From Zingiber officinale (lineage: Eukaryota; Streptophyta; Magnoliopsida; Zingiberales; Zingiberaceae), in assembly GCF_018446385.1 (NCBI RefSeq), contig NC_055986.1, positions 74,361,659 to 74,425,658 on the forward strand: 64,000 bases of DNA, written 5' to 3'. Shown piece after piece: positions 47,743-58,856 of the stretch (the stretch's first letter is position 1; every line of letters begins with the position of its first letter). The position numbers were made by a program, and so were the translations under genes. The notes below the pieces were generated by a model that made no database searches, was not told the DNA's origin, and saw nothing but the letters and a program-made list of their open reading frames with translations.

Positions 47743-47850
47743 AACTTCTGCAAGAGCGACAAGTCTTATTACAAGAAGAGAGATATGCCTACAAATAACT
47801 TCTGCAAGAGCGACAAGTCTTATTACAAGAAGAGAGATATGCCTACAAAT
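47743..47850. repeat. Perfect 54-bp tandem duplication
   Basis: A 54-bp unit (start AACTTCTGCAAGAGCGACAA) occurs twice without a mismatch. 54 is a multiple of three, so an ORF runs through both. Downstream a degraded CAYCSNNG block hints at an old retroelement zinc knuckle, which is weak. Confidence 0.9.
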
Positions 47851-48256
47851 TGAAAGGCTTCTGCAAAGGATAGATGTGCCTATTGTTCCAATAATGGCAT
47901 TGGAAAGATTGTCCAAAGCCAATGAATAATATAAACAATAATGCAAATGTTGAAGATGGTAAAAGAAAATCTTATTTCTTGCTACTTTAGTGGTATTAAC
48001 CTTGATGAATTTGGTGGTTTCTTTTACCCATGTTCCCACTAAGGACGGGTTGAAGGGGACAAAGATAACTAATAATATTTCATGAGAAACAAGAGTAATC
48101 AGAGAAACTTGCATGAAGATGCATAAATCTTTTGAGGCATGAAGGACCATGAGATGCTTCATGCTTAATAGATGCGCATAATTCGTGCTTTATTGAAGAT
48201 GGTTGTTGTATAATGTTTAATTGGATTTGAGTAGATATTACTGTGCAATGGTGCTC

Positions 48257-48760
48257 CGGGGTGTAAATGAGCCAAGACGCTCGTGAGCTATTCGAAACTT
48301 GATTCGGTAAAAGCTCATTTGAGCTCGTTTAGTGAGGCTCGTTAAGATAAACAAACCAAACTCAAGCTTCACAATATTTGGCTCGTTAGCTCGTGAACAT
48401 GTTCGTTAAGCTCATGAATCAACTTTTAAATAAAAAAAATAACAGTTTTGATATTGAATTTATAGATTTTACACTCTACTTATGAAAAACATAGACAAAT
48501 ATATTAAATTTATTTATTAGAATAAAATTATAAATTTTAACAAGAATATTATAATTTTTTAAAAATATATAATTTAGTTTTTAATGAATATTTAAATTTA
48601 TAATTTATATTTATTAAGCTCGTTTAGGCTCGATAAAAGCTCGAATAAGCTCGTGAGCCATGAATATATTCGTTAAATAAAGCTCGAGCTCGACTTGATT
48701 ATAAACGAGCCAAACTCAAACATCCAAGAGTTCGGTTCGGCTCGGCTCGATTACACCCCT
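48257..48760. mobile_element. Mutator-like MITE with perfect 10-bp target duplication
   Basis: 504 bp with ends CGGGGTGTAAATGAGCC and GGCTCGATTACACCCCT (inverted repeats). It lies between AATGGTGCTC at 48247-48256 and 48761-48770. A 9-11 bp duplication fits MULE-type MITEs. The inside is rich in AGCTCG/CGAGCT motifs on either side of an AT-rich centre. Confidence 0.88.
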
Positions 48761-48770
48761 AATGGTGCTC

Positions 48771-49689
48771 AACTAGTCAAGCCATCTTAATAGTATAATA
48801 CCCTTGGTTGTACGTGGTAGGTATACCAATGGAGGAATGGTTGTTGAACTTGTAGGAATATAGATGGTTTGGCTAGAGGGGAGAGGTGAATAACCTTTGT
48901 AGTTCTTACTCATGTTTGTGATCTATAAGACAAGTTAATCGTAGCGATAACACAGAGATAAGAAAGCAAACCACAACACTAAGATTTAATATGGTTCACC
49001 CCCCTTATAAGTTGCTACATCCATGGCCTAGGTCCTCAAATAACCATTAAACTTTTCTCCTTTCTCGGTAAGGTTCTAGAGGTGGAAAAACCTCTTACAA
49101 GCACACTTCTTATAATAGATGAAGGTTGAGTGCACAAGAAGATGAGAGCAAAGGAAGGAAACTCTCAAGCAAAGCTCTAAAACAAGTACCCAAATATTCA
49201 TATATTCATAGTAGTTAGTTTCAAGGTTTAAAATCTCGACCCGTGCCAAGGTTTCGATTTCATACCAGAACGATATGGTTTTGGTATCGTATTGTGTCGT
49301 GTCGATCTTGTTTCGGTATTTTTTTATTTATATATAGTAATTATTAGATAAATATGTTTATTATGTATAATTTAAAAATAAGTTGTATATTAATTTTATA
49401 TAAATTCTCAATTATTGAACAACTTAATATTGTTAGAAAAAAATAGTTAAATATAATTTTCTTTTTTTTAAAACATCTATCAATAACTTGAATTAAAATT
49501 GATACATCATAATATGTTATCTTACTAATACCAAAAGGAGAGGCGTGAATCAGATGGAAGCATTGACTTTTGTAACATTGTGTTTAGGTCAACTCCATAG
49601 TTCTCCAATGCCCAAATTAAATAATCATCGCATGACATGCAATATTGATATTGATTTCTCCACATGTCCATCAACGTGTCTAGATTCAT
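48771..49689. other. Unassigned DNA, possible old SIRE-like LTR end
   Basis: GGCTAGAGGGGAGAGGTGAATA at about 48873 resembles the inverted end of the element B LTR (CTATTCACCCC...CTCTAGCC). At 49225-49320 a CGATATGGTTTTGGTATCGT-type repeat occurs. No gene is visible. Confidence 0.35.
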
Positions 49690-52600
49690 CACTAATGTTG
49701 GATTTGAACTGGTACTACAGAAATCAAAACGGGTACAGGTACAAGCACAGGATAAGGATAAACATACGCCCCCGAGCTTTGGTATGATGGATCACCATAT
49801 GATGCATTAGAGTTATAATAAGAAGGTTGCGAGTATGATGAACTTCGACCAGAATCAATTTCAGCTAAACTCTCTCGCATATCTTAATAATTATGTGCTT
49901 TCTTTTGCTTGTCACCCTTATATCGACATTGATATTGAATAGCACTATTTCTAGCTCCATGATCATAATCTTGAATTGCATGTGTGTAATCTATCTCACA
50001 TGTCCATGGCTCCGGTGCTAAAGTAGGGGAAATATAATTTTTACTATTAGATGCATCACTACTGTCATCACTTCCATAAGTACTTGCGCTGTTATCGACA
50101 TCACTATCCTCATTTCGAACTTATCGTCAGACTACAGTGTCAGAAGGTGATGATGTTTCATCACTGTCATCATGTTCTTGCTCATCAATTGCATCGAGTG
50201 GATTTTTTTTTCTAATTCTCAATTGACCCATTCCCGTAAAAGCAGGAGGTTTATATTTTTATTTCTTTTTAGTAAAAATTGCAGGAGTTTTACCTTTGTC
50301 TTTATCTATGGACTTTGGTTAGGTTTGGGGTTGAGATGTTTGAGAACGTCTGACCGAGATCCAGAAAATCAAAATTCTTGATCAAAAGCTTCGTCATCAT
50401 CTTCTTCCTCATAGATATCTTCTCTAGCTTGTATTTTTTCAATATGTTAAGTAAGAAATTGAGATGGTCATGGTGGGTCTCCTGCTTTATCAATTAACGG
50501 ATTCTCAACCTCAACAGCGCTCCACCAATCTATCATTGGATCATTCTCAGTTTGGACAAATCCAATATCAAATGAGTCTACATCACTATACCCTTGTTCT
50601 TCATTCTCTTTTGTTATTGCTCTTAGATGAAGACATATATTATAATGAACGTAGACCATCTTCTTCAAGCGACGATAAAAAAGACGATTTCGTACTTTGC
50701 ATGAATGAGGGAGCAAATTGACCAATTTCTTTCACAACCACTTGAAGACGTTCGTACTGTAATTTTTTTCACATTTGGAGCTGATCCTCTATATTATAAC
50801 TACCACGATAAATAAAAATAAAATTAAAATAGTACTTATATTTGTTGACAATAATTAGTAATAATTTTTACTACATTTACGTGCATCCATTTTATATCTG
50901 CATACACTGCAATAGGATTGCTAAAAGAATCATATGTCTCTCGAAATAATCGACTTTTATTAATAGTCTCAGCAATTGATTCTCTATTTGTATGTAGTTT
51001 TTGATATTACATGTCGTCACTAATAAATCATCATTTATTTCAAGATTATAACAGTATTGATATGCCGGATTGAAATAATAAGCTACAATAATTAAACATA
51101 TATAATTATTAATAACAATATTAAAAATTCGTTGTTATTAAAAAATACGTACCGGCGAAATGAATATATTTTCCCATTTGATCATCCCATCTTGTAGTGA
51201 TTATATCAATGTAATTTGATACTTGATTGGTGATTATAGGCGCCTCTTAATTTCCTCTTTTGCTTCATGAATTATGCGATAAACGTTGCCCATTTGTAGC
51301 TTCTTCTCCGTATCGACTTTATGTAGAACAACGTGCAATGATTCTACTGCTATAAAAATATCTACAATATAGTCCCAAAATCAGACAAATATAATAATTT
51401 TTTGCACCTCCTTACTTTCGGTCGTGTTAGAATATCGAGATGCTTCCTAATCCTCAAAAGAGAATATGACCTTCAATCTGACTTTTTTTTGATTCAACAA
51501 TTTTAACAGAAGAAAGTAAGTGGCAAACCTAGTCACTCTTGGTTGCAGAATCTCCCCATCAATAAATTTTCTCATTAATCCATGAACCCAATGATGATTA
51601 TAAAGGAATTTTGTTAAAGATTGATCTTTTTTCACTACCTTCTTCACTATATCGAGCGTACCGATATTTGCCATCATCAAATCGACACAGTGTGCTGCGC
51701 ATGATGTTCAAAATAATATTTGATACTTTTGCTCTAATAACTCTCCAACCCTCTTAAAGTTGACACCATTATTTGTAATCACCTGTACTATATGTTCTGC
51801 ACCTATCTCTTGAACTACACTATCCATTAAACGATATATGTAGGGTGCATCATGATAGTCTGTTGTTGCATTAATAAATTTAATATTTATCTGTGTAGGT
51901 CCTGTCTAACCGTCACACATCAACATAACCCCATATAAGCTCTATTGATTTTTTGCATGATAGGATCCAAGTCTTGATCTCCTCCACTTGTTCATCTAAA
52001 TATGGACTAACAATTTCATATATAGTCGGAGGTTGAATATCAGGACTAGATTTTTAGATGTTGGACATTATGCTATGGTAGTATTGTTGTTTGCTGCATT
52101 AGGAGGAATATGATTAAAGTGAAAAAAATTTAGCAATATTTTTACTGATTGATTTCTTCTCTTTTGAATATGCATCATCAATCCTAGTCTGTTTGCTAGC
52201 TTGGTCTAGGAATGCTAGTGGATTAATAACAGCAATATCAATTGCATGTCTTCATCCCACATAAGGAAAAAAACGATCAATATCACCTTATGTTGAAGTA
52301 ATATGAACACTTGCACTCCTTCCTAATATTGTTGCAGTAGTTGAGCCACTTCCACTAGCACCAGAGCTACTTTTATGTCGTATATTTTGCTCATAGTCAT
52401 ATTGAGTTCGAGTGCACTTAGAGCTGCTAAAAAGTTTTCGTCATTTGGAACTTCACCATGACCTTCAAATTCATCATAGATTGGTTCTTTAGAGCTTCGG
52501 CTATCAACAAGTTCATGTTGTCGTTGTTGTTTATATTTTAATGTTTTTTTGCCATCAAGTTCCTTTTTCATTGCACGACGAACTTCTTGAGAAACTTTTG

Positions 52601-52766
52601 GACAATTAGACACATCCGCATATCCACCAGTAAGATGTTGTTTTAGGTGTGTGACTTCACCGCCACGTCCAATCATATCGCAATGCAAACATTGCCAATG
52701 GAATTGACTTTTTAATCGGCGTGCATGTTTCCAAGATGGATCATGAGATTGCTATTTTGGTGTCAT
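49690..52766 (-). pseudogene. hAT transposase with BED zinc finger, decayed
   Basis: Reading the minus strand from ATG 52766: a BED finger (HWQCLHCDMIGRGGEVTHLK, then QHL, Cys-x2-Cys...His), VRRAMKKELDGKK, a gap with TIYEIVSPYLDEQVEEI (DUF659-like), then GTLDIVKKVVKKDQSLTKFL, YNHHWVHGLMRKF and RVTRFATYFLLLKLL. The last three are the characteristic middle of plant hAT transposases. KKMVYVHYNICLHL and DWWSAVEVENPL near 50500-50700 match the C-terminal region, and a Ser/Tyr-rich tail ends near 49690. Many stops and frameshifts separate the blocks. The order of blocks is right and no piece seems out of place. Terminal inverted repeats were not found. Confidence 0.82.
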
Positions 52767-53829
52767 TACCTATGCATTATAAAAAATTAAGAATAATACA
52801 CAGTTCCAAGTAATGGTCATCATTTTATAACGTCAAGAATATATTTATCATTGTAAACTTACAAATTCAGTATATAAAATATAAAGAGCAACTTCTTGAA
52901 ATTTGAAACAATCTCCTAAAAATATTATTTGAACTTTCTTAATTTAGAATAATCAGAACTGTACACGATTATAAATGTTTTATTAGGAATCATAAACTTA
53001 ACAGTATACTTTTATCAAAACTTCTAAAATAAAGGGCATGTAATATTTCGTAGACAAATGAAGTAAAGACATTTAAGACAAAAAATATATATGACAAATA
53101 AACACTAAGACAAAAATATATATTTCATATGTTTAAGACAAAAATATATATTTCATATGTTCAAGAAACAAGAATTTGAAAAGTAAAAAGTTAAATATGT
53201 TAATATTTATGATCCAAATTTCAAATTAATTCTAAGATAAAAAATATTATCTATAATAAATATATAAATTAACACAAAGATGTTACTTTACATATAATAA
53301 TTATACAAATTAATTAATTATTAATTTAAATAATATAAATTTTAAATAGTAAAAAATATCAATTAAATAGTAAAAAATCTAAAATAATAAAAATATAAGA
53401 ATATAAATTTAATTTATTAGAATTTTTTTAGATTTTTAAAAAAAATTTTAAATTTTTTTTAGAGTTATAGAATATAAATCTGAATTATTATAATTTTTTT
53501 AGAATTTTTAAATCAAATTTAAAATAATAAAAAATATTAGAATATATCTGAATTTTTATAATTTGTTTAGAATTTTTAAATAAAATTTAAAATAATAAAA
53601 AAATATTAGAATATAAATTAGATTTATTATAATTTTTGAAAAAAATTTAAATACAATTTAAAACATTAAAAAATAATTTGTTCGAATATTAATTAAAAAT
53701 TTAATTTTAAATATATTTTTTCTATATTTTATTGGGATAATTTAATTAGGTTTTATAAAAACATGTTTGAAATATCACACATATCTTGTGAATTGTATAA
53801 ATTAATTAAATCTAAAATATAATTTTCTC
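52767..53829. other. AT-rich DNA upstream of the hAT gene
   Basis: Very AT-rich. Between 53380 and 53660 a TAGAATTTTTAAA...AAAATAATAAAAAATATTAGAATATA motif repeats several times in degenerate form. No coding signal. Confidence 0.6.
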
Positions 53830-53881
53830 ACAGCAGCGGGCAGCGGCGGATCACGGGGTTCAATGGCGCTGAATGTGTCGT

Positions 53882-54052
53882 GGGATGCTTTCGGCGTCGT
53901 CGGTGGCGTCCAGGGATGATTCCGGCACCGTTGGATGATTCCGATGCCAAAGGCATCGTGGGATGCTTCCGGTGCCTCCGGTGGCGTTCAGCGATGCTTC
54001 CGGCGCTACCGGTGGTGTCTAGTGACTCCTCCGACGCCGCTTGCGATGCATC
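53882..54052. repeat. GC-rich 31-bp imperfect tandem repeats
   Basis: Units like GGGATGCTTCCGGTGCCTCC start at 53882, 53913, 53960, 53991 and 54022, mostly 31 bp apart. The island is CpG-rich inside very AT-rich DNA. It could be the 5' exon or promoter of the hAT element on the minus strand, but no protein could be assigned. Confidence 0.75.
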
Positions 54053-54879
54053 CGAGACGGACGCTGGCGAATAGGGGAAATCATGCCAAAAAAATTAAAC
54101 GATTGAGATTAAACAAATGTATAAATCATGCAAAAAAATTAAAGGAGTTGACAATTTGTTCCTTTGGAAGGAATCAGAAGTGAAAAACCTGTTTTGCTTC
54201 CATCATGAGGAGAGACTAGTGCTGGAAGCTCATGGTGTTAGTTTGCATCACCGAAAATAAGAAGCAGAAACAAGAAGAGGAGAGAGTGTTGGAAACTTAT
54301 GTTAGGGAGTCGTGAGGTGATTGGATGCTGCCAAATGGGATACATGTTGCTGAAGAGGAGAAATATAGTCATGGTTTTGTTGAGTCAGGTGATGATTAGT
54401 CACTGAAGAGAAGAGGGTATTGATGAGGGCATGAGGGAAAGGTTAAGAGAGGTGGAAATTGAAGAGTTTAATATGGTTTCAATTAATTAAAATTTTATTT
54501 TAATATGTCAAGTTATTGATAACTTTTATCATTCTAATAATTCTAATATGGATTTGGTTGGATAGATGGGTAGGGAACTACCAGTACATCTTCTAATAAT
54601 TTAGTTTTATATTAATAATTATAAATTAAAACTGTGTTGGTAGGAATTCAATAAATTGGAATTGTTTATAATTTAGTCTATTATCAGTTAAAAACTTTTC
54701 GGATAACTAATTGAAAAGTAGTAGGAAAAGAAGCAACACTTACACATGGTGTTCATCTATCTATTAAAGCTTATGACAGTCCCGAGGGAAATTTTATGGA
54801 GAATTTTAGAAAAAAAAATGTATTAGCATAACATATGTTGAAATAATTAAGGATATATATATATGAAAAAGTAATGACA
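54053..54879. other. Unassigned AT-rich DNA
   Basis: AAAAAAATTAAA repeats and plain sequence. No gene or border was recognised. Confidence 0.4.
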
Positions 54880-55790
54880 AGAGCGAAGAGTCTAGGTGTA
54901 TTAACCAAAGTGTCTTCTATAAAGATTGGGTTATAATAAGGATCAACTCTAAGTTCTTATTTTTTACACTTATCATGAATGAACTTACTAGACACACCCA
55001 AGACAAGTTATCATCGTGTATGTTGTTTCCAGATAATATTGTTTTGATAGGTGAGACACATGAAGAAGCCAAACCTAAGTTTGAATTTTGGTGGGAAACA
55101 CAAGAAGTGAAAATTTTAGGTTTAATAAAAACTGAATATATGAAATTTAAGTTTAGTAATATTAGACATTGTAAGACAATTGTTAAGATAAGAGATGACA
55201 AGTGATATAAGAGTTCTAAGTATTTAGGATTGTTTTTACAAAAGAATAGATGGGTTGAGAGATGTCTTACATAGAATATAATAGATGGTTGAAATGGAGG
55301 AGAGCGTTAGATATTTTTTTTTTGACCGTAAAGTGTCTCTAAAAGTTCAAGGGGTGTTCTACAAAAAATAGCAGTTAGATTATATAAAGCTGAATGCTAG
55401 ATTATTACTCGAGCATATGAGTAAAAGATAAGAATTGTAGAAATGAGGATATCAAGGTGGATGTTCAAACATACGAGAATGGACAAATAAGAAATTTAAA
55501 AAAATAGAGAGAATGTCGAGGTTGCGTTTATTAAGGGAAAACTCCGAGACATTTAAGATGGTTCAAATATGTACTTAGATACTGATAAATGCTTTAGTTA
55601 GACGATGTGAAAATATGACAAATACATACATTACATGAGGAAGACTAAAGTACATGAGGAAGACTAAAGAAACTTGGTTAACAATGATAAAATATGATAA
55701 AATTATTTAAATATAAGATGATGAATAATAGGAGATAGAGCACAATAGGATAGGAGGATCCATTGCCGACCACACTTAGAAGTTTATTTA
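54880..55790 (+). pseudogene. RTE-type LINE reverse transcriptase fragment
   Basis: The plus strand gives FTLIMNELTRH-type sequence (MNELTRHTQDK), MLFPDNIVLIGET, FEFWWETQEV, KTEYMKFKFSN, YKSSKYLGLFLQK, then DRKVSLKVQGVFYK and later SRLRLLRENS and VRRCEN. The order matches the second half of plant RTE LINE RTs (GSALSPYLF, FADDIVL, RTKTEYMECKFS, FRYLGS, DRKVPLKLKGKFYRT). The catalytic FADD has become FPDN, so the enzyme is dead. Several stops and frameshifts follow 55200. The 5' half and endonuclease are absent, a usual 5' truncation. Confidence 0.85.
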
Positions 55791-56663
55791 AATATATATT
55801 TGGTTGTTGTTGTTGTATTAGTTAAAATTGTTCTTAAGTTTAAACTAATAAGATGGTACTTGAGAGGGATTTATATGTCAAAATAGTAATAACTTCTATA
55901 ATTGTTTTTTTAACATAATGGGATTTTAGTTTTTCTATTAATAACTATGATATATAATTTAATTTCAAATTAACAAAACAAATTGTCTTATTCTTTTAAA
56001 AATCTTTTTTACTTTTTTATTTCATTTTTCTTAATGATTCATTGATTCTTATCCAAATTAGTACTCAAGCTTTGGGAATGGATGTTATGGACATCGAAAC
56101 CAATTTTGACAACAGTTTAGAAAAGTGTAATATGGATATGGTATGAGGAGATCAATCTCTATAGCAGTCAATTTAGGTCAACTTCCAAAATTAAATAAAA
56201 ATTGTGTAAATGGATATATGCTAAAAAGAAAAGTAGATTCAAGGCTAGACTTATGACATAGGGATGTATATAGAAAGGTGTTGACAGTCACGTACAAAAT
56301 GGTCTAGTTGGATCATATTGTCTTGATGAGGTTGACAAAACTTTAAAGTTAGATTTATATTGGATTAACATTTTAGGTCTAGTGAGATACTAGAGGGGGT
56401 GAGTAGCATAATCAAAACTATTTTGAAAATTGAGTTATCTAAATGCAGTGAAAATGAAATATTTACAAGTTCTTTGAAAAATACGGTGGAAATAAAGAAA
56501 ATTCAAAAGAAATAAGATGTTTTCAAAAATTCTTAAAAATACAAATATATGTTTGAGGAAAATATAATGGAAATATTGAAATAAATATATTTTTATGAAT
56601 AATGAAAATCTAATTAGAAAAGAAAGATAAATATAAGTATTTATATTGTTCATAACTCTTTTC
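55791..56663. other. Unassigned DNA
   Basis: AT-rich. TACTAGAGGGGGTGAGTAG at about 56388 resembles an inverted SIRE-type LTR end, as at 48873. No gene is visible. Confidence 0.35.
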
Positions 56664-56708
56664 CGTGACCTCGCATTGGGGGGAGCTTCGTGCACTAGGT
56701 TTCCCCTT
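56664..56708 (+). repeat. 3' tail of an Au-type SINE
   Basis: GACCTCGCATTGGGGGGAGC followed by TTCGTGCACTAGGTTTCCCC closely matches the conserved 3' end of the plant Au SINE (a GGGAGCTTCGTGCAC core then GGTTGCCC). Only the tail is present; the tRNA head is missing. Confidence 0.6.
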
Positions 56709-57909
56709 ATAACCCTAGTTCCTACTCCACGACTTGTGGACTTGTAAGGTTAGTTGCCCCGCGAAAATTGACTATTTTTTTCTTTTTTGGAAATCTTATG
56801 AAAGTGGAGAAACTTTTTACAAAAATTTGCATATATGAAAAATAGAAGATGAAAACTTTATACTCAAAACCAAAATAAGACTAGCAATTATAATTAGTAA
56901 AAATGGATAACTGTGAAAGATGAAAGAACTTAAATGAAGAGCATCATCTTTGCTGTAGATGGAGCATTTGTTGCTATTTCTTGAATGTATATGATTGTGG
57001 ATGTTTTGGTCAAGTTGCCTTTGGTACTAGAATGAGATTGATCACCATCATAACTTTATCCATGGTGATTGTTGCTTGATTTATACTGGCTCTAACCGAC
57101 TGTTTCTTTATCACGAGATGATTGTTGTAATTTTAGTCGACTTGACTAGATTAGACTGCAACAAGTCTAGTTCACTTCGATTTGGACTTATTTCTATGTT
57201 ATTAGGCAACTCTTCTGCTGTAGTAGTTAATTGAACTAGATATATTCATTATCGACTCCTTAAATCATGATTGCATCATTTGTTGGCTATGTCATCTACT
57301 AAATGTGTCTTTTAATGAACTCTATTTATCATCAGTCGATTGAACTAGATTTAATAAGGTTAATTTCTTGGATGACAATTGTGTCTTTTAAGGACCTGTC
57401 TTTATCTTTAATCAACTGAACCAAATCATATCCTTGAATTTAATCATCAATTGTCTAGTGAACTATTTGATTGAATTTTAGTTGTAGTTGATTGATCTTA
57501 AGAGTAAATATCAATGTGTTGCAACTCTTGGTTAACCATACAAATCAATTGACTCTAAATTATCATTAATCCACCCGAAATTATCATCAATTGATTGACG
57601 TATTGACTTTGACTTGAAATGCTTTTTTTCTCGGTCAAATCTTAGCCTAAAGAAAGCTACTCATGCTTAAAATATTCTAAGCAAGTTACCCACGTCCAAA
57701 ATATTCAAAGAAAGCTACCCACGCCTAAAATATTCTCACATCTTTAATGCCAAAAGATTATCTTGTGGACTTTTTCATTATAGATATTTGGTTGTCCTTT
57801 ATCTATCGTAACTTTATCGTTGGCTAGGAGGTCTTGCCGCTAGCCTTCCTTTATTGCTGAGATTCCATTTCTAACATCCGTTGAATTTTCAACTTTATCA
57901 TCTGCACAA
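56709..57909. other. Unassigned DNA with decayed TCGACT-like motifs
   Basis: Between 57100 and 57610 many AGTCGA, CAGTCGATTG, CAATTGACT and TCAATTGATTG motifs occur, as if a CAGTCGACTG array had lost its CpGs. No coding signal. Confidence 0.35.
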
Positions 57910-57914
57910 CTTCC

Positions 57915-58844
57915 TGTTGAACCCCGTGGGTGTTTTGATGTGATCAACCAAGTTAGGTTAGGTCCTGTTTAGTTTTAATCCCTGTGTCTAAGTGTGTAGG
58001 AGCTTAGGAGGGCAGGAAGTCGAGCGGAAAACGTAGCTAGCAAGAAGGACGACACGGGAAGGGAGCCGACGAGCTCGGTACGTCCGAAGGACGAAAGAGC
58101 TGCAGAAGAATACTCCAGTGGACGAGAAGAACGTGCCCGACGTTCTAGGGACGAGAAGCCGGGACAGAAGCCTGCTCGAGGAGAAGGTTGGAAATTGGGT
58201 TCGGGTGAGCCCTATTTCGGTTGGCCGCAATCACCCAAGTAATCGGAACTTCGGAAGCTGAAAAGAAGAAGAAAGAAGCTGGAAAAATAGCTGGAGGCGC
58301 CCTCAACAGTCGTTGGAGGCGCCTCCAACATCAAGCTGATGAAGGCACCCTCAACAACCTTGGAGGCGCCCTCAACAACCTTGGAGGCGCCCTCAATGCC
58401 CTTGGAGGCGCCTTCAACTTGGTCAATTTGGCCGTTTGTAATCGGATAAAATTTTATCCGCATATCCTCTTGGAGGCGCCCTCAACCTCATTGGAGGCGC
58501 CTTCAAGACTCGAGATAGAATTTCCAGGAGATATATAAAGGCTCCTGGAGCTAGGAATTATTCAATCAACTCTGTAATCAATTCCTAACAACTCTTGAGC
58601 TCTCTAAGTGTGTAAAAGACTTCTCCGCCTTCAGAGAAGGAGTTTCTTAGTGCGCTGTTCAACCATCTTGGATTAACAACCATCTAGGTTGTAAGCAAGT
58701 CAAATTGCTGAGTCTCTTTTCCTTCTTTTCAGTTATTTGCTTTTATTTAATTATTGCTATTTTAAGAGTTGAAAGCATGAGGAGGGTATTTTCTTTTTGC
58801 AGGCAATTCACCCCTCCCCTCTTGCTGGCCCCGTTGCACCAATA
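57915..58844 (+). repeat. 5' LTR of element E
   Basis: 930 bp, starting TGTTGAACCCC and ending GCACCAATA (3' copy: GCACCAACA). Compared with the 3' LTR it has about 52 bp more near 57965-58020 and one more 22-bp unit of the GGAGGCGCC array. No ORF is supported. Confidence 0.9.
58293..58540 (+). promoter_or_regulatory. Element E LTR promoter: GGAGGCGCC array plus TATA
   Basis: GGAGGCGCC begins at 58293, 58315 (here the perfect palindrome GGAGGCGCCTCC), 58362, 58383, 58404, 58472 and 58493. A degenerate copy lies at 58341. Neighbouring copies are 21-22 bp apart. TATATAAAG is at 58532-58540. The 3' LTR has the same layout with several copies changed to GGAGGCACC or similar, and TATA at about 61395. 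Confidence 0.75.
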
Positions 58845-58856
58845 AAGATCAAGACG

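Noticed and set aside
58293..58501. Regularly spaced repeats reminiscent of a CRISPR array
   Set aside because: Units are about 21 bp with almost no spacers and lie inside a plant LTR. There is no cas gene, and the organism is a eukaryote.
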